NCBI RefSeq assembly: GCF_000255705.1
Contig: NZ_JH636439.1
Coordinates: 1,072,389 to 1,136,388 of the forward strand
DNA length: 64,000 nt
DNA from: Zavarzinella formosa DSM 19928
Lineage (GTDB): Bacteria > Planctomycetota > Planctomycetia > Gemmatales > Gemmataceae
Reading direction: 5' to 3'
Part shown: one piece after another, positions 57,301 to 64,000 of the stretch
Position numbering within the stretch: position 1 is the stretch's first letter
Layout of the letters: each line of letters begins with the position of its first letter
The notes under the pieces: generated by a model
Told to the model about the DNA's origin: nothing
Seen by the model: the letters and a program-made list of their open reading frames with translations, nothing else
Databases searched by the model: none
Position numbers and translations under genes: made by a program

Positions 57301-58320
57301 CCCGGCGAATACGGCACGCGCATCCTCTATCTTGTGCCGCGAACCGGCGCGTGGGAGGACCGCAAGGAGATCGCGGACATTTACAAACAGCAAATGTCCC
57401 ATGTTTTCACTGGTGATGCTTGGGGCGAGCACGTCCCCGGCCTGTATGAGCAATCGATGCGGGGAACCGAACTGATCTTGCGGACATGGACCTCGAACAT
57501 GACTGGCCCGCTCACCAACCATCATGTGTACGAGTATGCTGGCGGCCTGAGCATCGCCATCGAATCGACGACCGGGAAACAGCCGAAACTGATCTTCAAC
57601 GACGTGCGGGGCAAGCCGCAAGTACGGGACTTTGACGAGGTGTTGGCGAGCGAAGCCCATGTGACCATGTTCAACCCCAAATGGCTTCGCGGCATGATGG
57701 AGAACGGCTATTCCGGCGGCGGGATGATGGCCGAGGTTGTGCGAAACACCAGTGGTTGGGAGGCTACCCGGAAAGGGGCCGTGTCCCAAGAAATGTGGGC
57801 CGAGATTCATGCGGTGTATGTGCGGGACAAGCATGACCTCAAACTCCGCGAGTGGCTGGATGCCCAAAACCCTCATGCCCGTCAGGAGATTCTGGCGACG
57901 CTCTTGGAGGCCGCTCGCAAAGGGGATTGGAAGGCTGACGAAGTCACCCGCCGGGAGATGGCCCGCGATTATGCCGCGAGCGTGGCAAAATTCGGTGACA
58001 GCGCTGGGTTGGCCACCGGCGGCAACACGAAACTTCAAACCGAGGTGGCCAAACTTCTGAACGCTCCAGGCGATGCCGGTTTGGCCGGTGAATACAAAGC
58101 GGCCCTCGACAAATCTCAGAAACCCGCCCCAGTCACGGAGGTCGCCGAGGCCCCGAAGTCGGAGATTGTTCAAGGCGAGGAAATGACGGCCAAACCCCGA
58201 TCAGCCGAGGCCGAGCCGACCGGCAATCCCTCAACGGGTTTCTGGACAATGTGTGGCATCGGCGGAGCGTTGCTGTTGCTCGTCGGCATCGGCGCCAGTC
58301 GGCGAAAGGGAGTCATCTGA
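54370..58320 (+). CDS. CobN-like chelatase, exported and membrane-anchored (HmuS-type)
   Basis: 1316 aa, matching CobN/BchH-type large chelatase subunits in length. The family's conserved core is clear: HFGTHGTELLLPGKSNGM at about residues 541-558, GNMPNIYPWIIDNIAEAIIAKRR, VDVFLSIGGSMRDRFP, and GYSGGGMMAEVVRNTSGWEA near 1116-1135. Unlike cytoplasmic CobN, it carries an N-terminal signal peptide (MKSILLFPLLLITAISIPAANA) and a C-terminal membrane helix followed by RRK, so the catalytic part lies outside the cytoplasm. Neighbours are an ExbB/TolQ-like and a DUF2149 protein; CobS, CobT and other cobalamin genes are absent. By analogy with HmuS of Bacteroidota, it may take metal out of haem or another tetrapyrrole. 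Confidence 0.92.
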   Translation: MKSILLFPLLLITAISIPAANAGEKLLVIGGWDYGEAVFDRAATQAGMSAKFITTEDTGLVTVDQLAAADVVFLLNLHPQGAPVLLERLTEARKRQPKLIVLPLDNRETQKGIEQAGLLKRDEEIRKYWRFNGYENTKRLLGYVRVKHLGGAGEIQPPIPVPDHGIYAPGAPDTFPEIPAFTTWAKSNGQFREGGSRVALLVQQSFLLTGDTKVYDAMVNALGKRGVNVAVIFASDPKKQKALLDAWDPELMIDDAHASPALKQGAEERDIPMLKSVALLRSTVAEWQASAQGMLPADVGLHFLTQEVHGIIDPVLVGGMKANVGGYKLHEPIPDRVERLADRAASWLNLRHKKNAEKRIAIVFYNKYLGKSDVGRGSATGAFLDGPASLFRVLVSLKERGYSFSKFPKDADELLSWMKRDGRNIGNWAGGDLSELLRDGKPELIPTATYERWFARLGDDNRRMVTTAYGPAPGMQMVTGENAKSIVIPRVNLGNVILLPQPARGPENDEKLLHARDVPPPHQYLACYWWLQEGFKADAVIHFGTHGTELLLPGKSNGMSADNFGDICLGNMPNIYPWIIDNIAEAIIAKRRAYAVTIDHLTPTLESAGLSDELKTLHDDIEKFATLDEGLLKQKYRKTISEAASKAALTKLGGELTDPQVEEIAGQLHRIELSVTAVKLHTLGLEPETKHLVPFITSMLGRAFLDDLAKALPVPADIAKEPEHVPLWTRPRLESIVKSMIVDGLSPADALTLAGGKLPKGDPGKIIETLSRATEYRKQIGMADREIGNILRALDGKFISPGSGADPVRNPSAVPTGRNLYALNPEEIPTKQAWAVGVELVDQLLKQKPGLKKVALDMNGHETMRDFGVTEAQALYLMGVKPVWNHNNLAVGVEIIPRAELKRPRVDVFLSIGGSMRDRFPTRVKLLDRAIRLVSELDEPDNLIRAGTQEKARELAAQGFSPEKVQLYAPARMFGGKPGEYGTRILYLVPRTGAWEDRKEIADIYKQQMSHVFTGDAWGEHVPGLYEQSMRGTELILRTWTSNMTGPLTNHHVYEYAGGLSIAIESTTGKQPKLIFNDVRGKPQVRDFDEVLASEAHVTMFNPKWLRGMMENGYSGGGMMAEVVRNTSGWEATRKGAVSQEMWAEIHAVYVRDKHDLKLREWLDAQNPHARQEILATLLEAARKGDWKADEVTRREMARDYAASVAKFGDSAGLATGGNTKLQTEVAKLLNAPGDAGLAGEYKAALDKSQKPAPVTEVAEAPKSEIVQGEEMTAKPRSAEAEPTGNPSTGFWTMCGIGGALLLLVGIGASRRKGVI

Positions 58321-58321
58321 C

Positions 58322-58930
58322 ATGGGGGGCACCGTTCAATCGCTGACGGAGGTGATGTATCACCTCTCCAATTTGTTGCTGTTGCCGGTGCTGGCGGTTC
58401 TAATCACCTGCTTGGCATGGGTCTGCGTGCTGGCGGGGGGCTTTCTGAGAGAATGGGCCGCCCGGCGTTTGGCCCGCCGGACCCTTGTGGCCCTCACTGT
58501 TTCGGCGACCAACGATGAGCAAACGTGGACCATGTTCGCCGCCGCCCGGCATGGTCTCGCCGGGCATTTTGCCAAAACCATGCCCGCGATTAATGCCCCG
58601 GCTGATTTGGTGAGGAAACGCCTTGCCACCGTCGAGGCCGACGTGGCCGACTCTCTGGCGAAACTCTCGTTCATCACTCGCGTTGGCCCGATGCTCGGGT
58701 TGCTCGGAACGCTGATCCCCCTTGGCCCGGCCTTGACGGGTTTGAGCGCGGGCAATGTGCAGCAACTATCCGGCAATCTGGTGATTGCCTTTACGACCAC
58801 CGTATGCGGCCTCTTGGTGAGTTGTCTCGCATACGGCATGGGCCTCGTTCGTCGCTCTTGGTATGGCCGGGACATGGACGACTTAGAATTCATCGTGGGC
58901 CGTGTCTGGCCGGAGGTGCCGCGTGCGTAA
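58322..58930 (+). CDS. MotA/TolQ/ExbB-family proton channel protein
   Basis: 202 aa from the ATG at 58322, one base after the chelatase stop. Three membrane segments: residues about 18-42 (LLLLPVLAVLITCLAWVCVL), about 118-145 (RVGPMLGLLGTLIPLGPALTG) and about 157-182 (VIAFTTTVCGLLVSCLAYGMGL). The Pro/Gly-rich GPMLGLLGTLIPLG motif is that of ExbB/TolQ. Between TM1 and TM2 is a charged cytoplasmic helix. It likely forms a proton-driven stator that energises the chelatase complex together with the DUF2149 protein. Confidence 0.9.
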   Translation: MGGTVQSLTEVMYHLSNLLLLPVLAVLITCLAWVCVLAGGFLREWAARRLARRTLVALTVSATNDEQTWTMFAAARHGLAGHFAKTMPAINAPADLVRKRLATVEADVADSLAKLSFITRVGPMLGLLGTLIPLGPALTGLSAGNVQQLSGNLVIAFTTTVCGLLVSCLAYGMGLVRRSWYGRDMDDLEFIVGRVWPEVPRA

Positions 58931-59246
58931 ACGCCGCAAGTGGGACGCGGAAGATGATGATCCAGGCGCGGGTCTGCTGAACCTCTTCGATATCTGGCTG
59001 GTGTTCGCCGTTGCCCTTCTGCTGGCGACCCTCACTCGCACCCGAGCGCCTGATCCGGCCTCATCCAAGGATGAGGTGACGGCGATCAACAACCCCGGCC
59101 GGCCGGACATGGAGATCATCCGGCAAAAAGGGAACGACCTCGAAACCCTCACTCCTAGTGGACAACCCGCCGGGGGTGAAGGTGAACGCCTCGGCACCGC
59201 CTTCCGGTTGAAAGATGGCCGAATTGTTTATGTGCCGGGAAAGTGA
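58923..59246 (+). CDS. DUF2149 protein, ExbD-like
   Basis: 107 aa from the GTG at 58923 (overlapping the preceding gene by 8 nt); an ATG at 58902 would add seven residues. It begins with a short basic and acidic leader (RKRRKWDAEDDDPG) followed by one membrane helix, NLFDIWLVFAVALLLATL. The Asp just inside the helix is in the same place as the proton-carrying Asp of ExbD/TolR (FIDVMLVLL). The rest is a small extracytoplasmic domain. It is the expected partner of the ExbB-like protein and last gene of the plus-strand block. Confidence 0.88.
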   Translation: MRKRRKWDAEDDDPGAGLLNLFDIWLVFAVALLLATLTRTRAPDPASSKDEVTAINNPGRPDMEIIRQKGNDLETLTPSGQPAGGEGERLGTAFRLKDGRIVYVPGK

Positions 59247-59269
59247 GGCGAGGTACCATCCTTGCGTGG

Positions 59270-60907
59270 TTACTTCAACGGCTCCAATCCCGAGTTAATC
59301 GCTTCCCAGAATTTGCCGTTGTATTTGTCCTGATTCTTCCCGATCTTGTTCCGCGTCATGATGACAACGAGCTTCCGATCCACATCCACGGAGAACGTCG
59401 CGGCGCTGGCGGCTCCGTGGCCGAACTTCCTCGGCTGCCCGTCCAGGCCGAATCCGAACGTCTTGGTCGCGTCCGGGCCGAGTTCAGTGGTCAGCTTTCG
59501 GGGCAGCATCAACTCGAAGGTTTCCTCCGAGAAAAACCGGTACTTGCCGTATGCGCCCCGGTTAAGCAACATCTGCCCGAACTTGGCAATGTCGAGCGGG
59601 ATACTGAAAGCGTCGGCATGCGTGCCGTTCACTTCGGTGCCGGTGCAGCCAAGCGGGTCCAGCAGATGCTTCTTGTAAAACAGCGGCACAGATTCGCCTG
59701 TCACATTCTCGATGATTTTCCCGCCGAGTGCATACCCGCCGCCGTTGTAGGCCCAAGCAGAGCCAACTTTGAGAACCGGGTAGCAATCCGCAATACGATA
59801 TTCGAGGTCGTTCTGGGTGTCGTCGCCGGAGGGGAACTTGTCCAGCCCGTTGGTGTGAGTGTGCAGATGCCGGATTTGGAGCGGCTTCGTCACCTTGATG
59901 TCTCGCAGAGCAGGGGAGAATTTGCCCACCGGGTCGTCAAGCGTCAGCAATCCTCGGTCGGCGAGCATGAGGACGAGCGACGCGGACATGGGTTTGGTGA
60001 TTGAGGCCATCCAGCTTGGCGTGTCCACGGTCATCGGCTTGCCGTCACGAATGCCGTATGCCTTGTGCAACACGATCACTCCGTTGCGAACGATGCACAC
60101 GGCGAACGCCTGATCGTCGTCCTTCGCCCATTCGGTGAGCGCCGCATCAATCTTGGCGGCCGTGCCGGGCTTCACCTTTGCCTCGGCTTCCGTGCCCTCG
60201 CGTACTTCGGTCGCGGGAATTCCCTTGATGAGGTCCGGTCCGTCGAACGGCTTCGGAAATTCCTTGTCCAGCCCCGTGATCTTCCGACGTAACGTGACCC
60301 ATGCCTGCCGTTCATAGGCAAAGGCATCATTCAATCGGCTTACCCGAGTCGTGTCCTTCGGGGTGAGCGCCAGGCCAGCAAGCAGCCGTGCGAACTTCGG
60401 ATCGCTCTCAAGTTGTTTGAACGGGCGGTCCTTGCAGACCTCGGCGATGAGCTTCGATTCCGTCTCGATTACCTTCCGATCAACACCAATGAGTTCAGCC
60501 AGATCAAGTGGCTTGGCGGGATCGAATTTCCAATCGGCCGCCGGCTTTCGCAACATCCGGAACAATGTGACATAACGGGTTGCGGGAGCCTGCTTCTCTG
60601 GCTTGGTTTTGATTTCGGCAAAGTACGGCCCGACCTCGAATGTGCTTCCCAGCTTGGCGCCGTTGTGGTCGTAGATGGTGACGGAACCAGCAAACGAGTT
60701 ATCGGGACTGGTTACTGGCTTCGGGACATCGCTTCCTTCAAAGACGTACGCGCGAAAGCCGACGTTCGCGGACATCGCTTCTCGTGCGGCCTTCTCCTCG
60801 GGCGTCGGTTCCGGCTGCTTCGATTGAGCAAACACGACCGTCGCCAAAACGAACGAGACTAATGCGCACGAGAAGCGAAAAAGGAGCAGACGATTAATGC
60901 GGAGCAT
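59270..60907 (-). CDS. Secreted serine hydrolase (beta-lactamase class C / DD-peptidase fold)
   Basis: 545 aa from the Met at 60907, which starts a signal peptide (MLRINRLLLFRFSCALVSFVLATVVFAQ). Residues 30-270 form a variable N-terminal region with no recognised domain. The catalytic part has SITK (Ser302, Lys305), YNGGG as the Tyr-Asn motif and FGHGAASA near the C-terminus as the KTG-equivalent. These define class-C beta-lactamase-like esterases or peptidases. It is the last gene in a reverse-strand run with RidA, NHL and sulfatase. Confidence 0.88.
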   Translation of the reverse strand: MLRINRLLLFRFSCALVSFVLATVVFAQSKQPEPTPEEKAAREAMSANVGFRAYVFEGSDVPKPVTSPDNSFAGSVTIYDHNGAKLGSTFEVGPYFAEIKTKPEKQAPATRYVTLFRMLRKPAADWKFDPAKPLDLAELIGVDRKVIETESKLIAEVCKDRPFKQLESDPKFARLLAGLALTPKDTTRVSRLNDAFAYERQAWVTLRRKITGLDKEFPKPFDGPDLIKGIPATEVREGTEAEAKVKPGTAAKIDAALTEWAKDDDQAFAVCIVRNGVIVLHKAYGIRDGKPMTVDTPSWMASITKPMSASLVLMLADRGLLTLDDPVGKFSPALRDIKVTKPLQIRHLHTHTNGLDKFPSGDDTQNDLEYRIADCYPVLKVGSAWAYNGGGYALGGKIIENVTGESVPLFYKKHLLDPLGCTGTEVNGTHADAFSIPLDIAKFGQMLLNRGAYGKYRFFSEETFELMLPRKLTTELGPDATKTFGFGLDGQPRKFGHGAASAATFSVDVDRKLVVIMTRNKIGKNQDKYNGKFWEAINSGLEPLK

Positions 60908-60996
60908 GGCAGCCCTTGAATGAAACGGAGAGAGAAAGACGCGATCAGTGTACCGCTTACAACATCGCTCGGAAGAGGATATTCCCGATGTCCGCA

Positions 60997-61398
60997 TCAC
61001 ACGGCGGCCACAGCCACCAGTTCGATTTCGATCAGCCAATCCGGGACCACCAACGCGGCCACACCAACCAGCGTGCTGGCTGGCGGGTGGTCCGGGTCGA
61101 GGTACTTTCGACGAACTTCGCGGATATGCGACACATGTTCCGGTTTCAAACCGACGACGAAATAAGTAATCTTCACCACGTCCTTGAAAGTGGCTCCGGC
61201 GGCCGCGAGGGCGGTTTTAAGGTTCTCGAATGTGTGTTCAGTCTGGGCGCGCAAGTCCCCTTTGCCGATCACCTCGGCTTTATCGTTCACGCTCACCTGG
61301 CCGGAGATGTGAATCGTTTTTCCACCCGTTGACGTAACGACATGTGTGAAGCCATTGGTCGGGTTCAACTCGGGCGGGTTGAAAAACTGTTTCTGCAT
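60997..61398 (-). CDS. RidA family protein (enamine/imine deaminase)
   Basis: 133 aa from the Met at 61398. The RidA core is present: FTHVVTSTGGKTIHISGQVSV, HTFENLKTALAAAGATFKDVVKITYFV, then the Arg in VRRKYLDPDHPPASTLVGVAAL and the Glu in IEIELVAV. RidA hydrolyses reactive enamines/imines from PLP enzymes. The normal QR/E residues are arranged as in the wider YjgF family. It lies 89 nt upstream of the serine hydrolase and 37 nt downstream of the NHL gene. Confidence 0.93.
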   Translation of the reverse strand: MQKQFFNPPELNPTNGFTHVVTSTGGKTIHISGQVSVNDKAEVIGKGDLRAQTEHTFENLKTALAAAGATFKDVVKITYFVVGLKPEHVSHIREVRRKYLDPDHPPASTLVGVAALVVPDWLIEIELVAVAAV

Positions 61399-61435
61399 GT
61401 TTGGGTTCCCTTTCAAAATAAATTCGGATCGTTGG

Positions 61436-62368
61436 TCAGTCAGGCGATTTGGCGGCATGTGCCGCGAACTTCTGGATGCGTTTGTTGGTCACCTCGGCAA
61501 CATACACATCCCCTCGGGAATCGACGCACAACATATGCGGCATCTGGAATTGGCCCGCCGCCGTCCCTTTTTCGCCAAGGCGACCGATTGATTTTCCGTC
61601 CGCTCCGAGAACCCGGACCCAGCCTGCTCGTCCATCGGCCACGAACAATCGATCCCCGGTGGAGAACAGCCCGTATGGAGCGCCGCTTTCCTTCCATTGG
61701 GCGAGGAACTTGCCCTCGGTGTCGAATATTTGCACCCGGTTATTCTCCCGGTCGCCGACGCACACCCGGCCTTTCGCATCCAGACAGACCGCATGTGGAA
61801 GGTTGAACTGGCCTTCGCCTTTGCCTTTCTTACCCCACTGTTTGAGCAGCTTTCCATGGCGATCAAATTTCAACACTCGGGCATTTCCATATCCGTCCGT
61901 GACAAAGAACTCGCCGGTTGAGGTCACCGCCACATCGGTTGGCTGATTGAACTGATCGGGCTTGTTGCCCGGCTCGCCCTTCTTGCCGAGGGATAGGAGT
62001 AACTTTCCCTCCGGGTCGAACTTCATCACGAGATGGTTGCCGATGTCGGTGAGCCAAACATTCCCATCCGGGTCGATCCGCAAACCATGCGGCGTGTCGA
62101 TGTGGTCGTCGCCCCAGGAGCGGAGAAATTTGCCATCGCGGTCAAAGACGAGGACCGGCTTCGGGCCACGGTGAGCAACAAATACCCGGTCTTTTGCGTC
62201 AGTCGCCACGGCCGACACCGGGCCGAGTTCAAACTTCGGGGGCAATTGCGGCCACCCGGCGACCGGACGATAATCGGGGAACTTGGCGACTGTTTCATCC
62301 CCGCAAGCAGCCGGGGCGAAGGCAATCATGAAGCCGATTACGGCGAGAAACAGGTGGCGCATCATCAT
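61436..62368 (-). CDS. Secreted NHL-repeat six-bladed beta-propeller protein
   Basis: 310 aa from the first of three successive Mets (62368). A signal peptide ends near FAPAACGDE. At least four NHL units are visible, such as INTPHGLRIDPDGNVWLTDIGNH (starting DTPHG), QFNQPTDVAVTSTGEFFVTDGYGN, QFNLPHAVCLDAKGRVCVGDRENNR and QFQMPHMLCVDSRGDVYVAEVTNKR. Such propellers can be enzymes (peptidyl-amidoglycolate lyase-like) or binding proteins. It is between sulfatase and RidA on the same strand. Confidence 0.87.
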   Translation of the reverse strand: MMMRHLFLAVIGFMIAFAPAACGDETVAKFPDYRPVAGWPQLPPKFELGPVSAVATDAKDRVFVAHRGPKPVLVFDRDGKFLRSWGDDHIDTPHGLRIDPDGNVWLTDIGNHLVMKFDPEGKLLLSLGKKGEPGNKPDQFNQPTDVAVTSTGEFFVTDGYGNARVLKFDRHGKLLKQWGKKGKGEGQFNLPHAVCLDAKGRVCVGDRENNRVQIFDTEGKFLAQWKESGAPYGLFSTGDRLFVADGRAGWVRVLGADGKSIGRLGEKGTAAGQFQMPHMLCVDSRGDVYVAEVTNKRIQKFAAHAAKSPD

Positions 62369-62402
62369 TCTCTCGGGAAAGCGGCGGGGTCGCGCGGCCA
62401 CA

Positions 62403-63863
62403 TCAGAATTTCGGAAGGACGTTCTTGATGCCTTCGTCAATCGGCATCTTGTCCGGCAGGGCGCCGTGGTCTTTCATCAACTTTTCGAGCAAGACAGCGA
62501 GCTCCCTTTTCTGCGCGGCGTAGGCCGGGTCGGCGACGAGATTCTTTGTCTCCAGCGGGTCGTCCTTGAGGTTGTATAACTCGGTCGTATGCCGGTCGGG
62601 AGTCCCGTCGCCGTGCGGGTAATGGATGTATTTCCAATCGGCGGTTCGCACAGCCCGGACGTTCGGTGTGTACGGGAACTGAGCCTCGTAGTTGTATTGG
62701 TAGAAAAACGCCGACCGCCATCCGGCCGCCTTGCCCTCCAAAAGCGGTTTCCACGACCGCCCGTCCGCGTTGGGGAGCGGCTTGGCTCCGCAGATGTCCA
62801 GAATGGTCGGGGCCAAGTCGAGGGAGAGCGCCATCTCGTTCACCATCGCGCCGGCTTTCGCCAGCGGAGGATAGCGGACCAGCATTGGGAGCCGGATGCT
62901 TTCCTCGTAGGCCGTCCTTTTGTCGACCCGGCCGTGATCGCCGATGGCGAATCCATTATCGGTGGTGAACACGATCAGCGTATTGTCGAGTTGCCCGGCG
63001 TCTTTGAGGGTCTGATACAACCGGCCGACGCTGTCATCAACCGAGGCGATGGTGCCCAAGTAGGCCCGGACAAACTTGTTGTAATCCTTCTGACCATAAA
63101 GCGGCCCGCCCAACCCGTGCCAGGTGGGTAACGATTCCTTCAGCCACGCGGGTTTGCCGCTCGCGGTCGTGTAAGCCTCCGCGTTGGCGGGCTTGGTGAT
63201 GGTCTCCGAGTCGAATGCCTTTTCGTATTTGGGTTCGGGGACAATCGGGCCTCCATGCGGGGCCTTGTGCCCGAGAACGAGGAGCCACGGCTTCTCGTGT
63301 TTTCGATTGATCCAGTCCGTTGCAGCGTCGGTCACCACGGTGGTGTAGTAGCCCTTCACGACCTTCCGTGTGCCGTCGACGTTGAATTCCGTGTCGAAGT
63401 AGTTCCCCTGGCCTTTGTGGCTCATCCAGAAATCGAAGCCGGGCCGTTTCCGGTCGTCGTCCTCGCCCATGTGCCACTTGCCGATGTAAGCCGTCTCGTA
63501 TCCGGCGGCCCGCAACCCGGCTGGATATGAGGGCAGGTCGTTCGGGAAATCAGTGAAGTTGTTGAGAACTTTGTGCCGGTGGGCGTATTGGCCGCTGAGG
63601 AACGATGCCCGGCTTGGCGAGCATAACGAAGTTGTGCAGAAGACGTTGGTGAATCGCGTGCCCTCCGACGCGAGTCGATCCAAGTTTGGCGTCTTGAACC
63701 ACGGAAACAAAGCGGCCTTGCCCTGTTCCTTCTGCACCACTCCCATCGCATCCCACCGCATGTCGTCGGTCAGGATCACCAGCACATTCGGACGTTCGGC
63801 AGTCATGGCGTGGCCGCTCGCGGCTAGAATCGCAACGGTGACCAAAACAGCGATGCGGATCAT
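62403..63863 (-). CDS. Cys-type sulfatase (arylsulfatase A-like)
   Basis: 486 aa with a signal peptide (MIRIAVLVTVAILAASGHAMTA). The active site motif is C81-S-P-S-R85 in TTSLCSPSRASFLSGQYAHRH, where Cys is expected to be converted to formylglycine. Metal-binding Asp33-Asp34 are in VILTDDMRWD, and further ligands in LIVFTTDNGFAIGDHG. The protein matches iduronate-2-sulfatase-like enzymes in the order of motifs. Substrate is probably a sulfated glycan, common in planctomycetes. It precedes the NHL gene by 34 nt. Confidence 0.93.
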   Translation of the reverse strand: MIRIAVLVTVAILAASGHAMTAERPNVLVILTDDMRWDAMGVVQKEQGKAALFPWFKTPNLDRLASEGTRFTNVFCTTSLCSPSRASFLSGQYAHRHKVLNNFTDFPNDLPSYPAGLRAAGYETAYIGKWHMGEDDDRKRPGFDFWMSHKGQGNYFDTEFNVDGTRKVVKGYYTTVVTDAATDWINRKHEKPWLLVLGHKAPHGGPIVPEPKYEKAFDSETITKPANAEAYTTASGKPAWLKESLPTWHGLGGPLYGQKDYNKFVRAYLGTIASVDDSVGRLYQTLKDAGQLDNTLIVFTTDNGFAIGDHGRVDKRTAYEESIRLPMLVRYPPLAKAGAMVNEMALSLDLAPTILDICGAKPLPNADGRSWKPLLEGKAAGWRSAFFYQYNYEAQFPYTPNVRAVRTADWKYIHYPHGDGTPDRHTTELYNLKDDPLETKNLVADPAYAAQKRELAVLLEKLMKDHGALPDKMPIDEGIKNVLPKF

Positions 63864-64000
63864 GTGAATACTCCTTGCGGGGAACAGGGCATCATCCCCC
63901 CGGCACGGTTCAATGTCGAGGATGTTGTCGAAATTTCCTTGCTGGAAACAAGGGCAAGGCTGTCGTGATGATTTGCATTGGCTTTGGCGAATTGAACAAT

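Overview
The window reads as a chromosomal segment of a planctomycete, probably a Gemmatales-type member. This rests on gene content: several DUF1559 prepilin-like proteins, two DUF1549/DUF1553 (PSD1-type) proteins, a DUF1501 protein, large Ser/Thr kinases with TPR or SUMF1 domains, an ECF sigma factor next to a kinase, a sulfatase and many secreted propeller proteins. The sequence is GC-rich apart from an AT-rich island at about 24.2-25.0 kb. I saw no rRNA, tRNA, CRISPR array or intact insertion sequence.

Layout. 1-12.5 kb: a truncated YVTN-propeller cytochrome, an ATP-grasp ligase, a large PSD1 cytochrome, an ABC-2 exporter operon with a PAP2 phosphatase, a dienelactone hydrolase, a GNAT acetyltransferase, a DUF1559/lipoprotein pair and an amidohydrolase. 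12.6-18.8 kb: a TPR kinase co-transcribed with an ECF sigma factor, then OsmC, SDR and DUF4058 genes on the other strand. 18.8-24.2 kb: a reverse-strand catabolic unit (D-2-hydroxyacid dehydrogenase, GSA-type aminotransferase, M81 peptidase-like protein, MFS carrier). 24.2-32.8 kb: the AT-rich non-coding island, then a tripartite RND efflux system (adaptor, inner-membrane pump, outer-membrane factor). A frameshifted relic of a second RND pump lies between pump and outer-membrane factor, and a 24-bp perfect hairpin closes the unit. 33-40.7 kb: a di-haem cytochrome c peroxidase-like protein, an MFS exporter, a small EF-hand protein, a kinase-SUMF1 receptor and a MscS channel.

41.1-44.6 kb is an ECF42-type sigma locus: the sigma factor, a fused double-DGPF protein, a VOC protein and a small secreted protein. 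Two near-identical promoter-like sites (TGTCGA, 17 nt, CGACTA) lie directly upstream of the DGPF and VOC genes, so this looks like a self-contained regulon.

45.2-59.2 kb is a 14-kb block entirely on the plus strand. Its first part holds a canonical DUF1559 protein, a degenerate DUF1559 partner, a lipoprotein, DUF1549/DUF1553, DUF1501 and an EF-hand gene broken by one in-frame TAG. Its second part holds another canonical/degenerate DUF1559 pair, a secreted membrane-anchored CobN-like chelatase, an ExbB/TolQ-like channel protein and a DUF2149 protein with ExbD-like topology. I regard this chelatase plus proton-channel module as the most interesting system in the window; by analogy with the HmuS-type genes of Bacteroidota it could extract metal from tetrapyrroles outside the cytoplasm. 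59.2-63.9 kb: a reverse-strand run of serine hydrolase, RidA, NHL propeller and Cys-type sulfatase.
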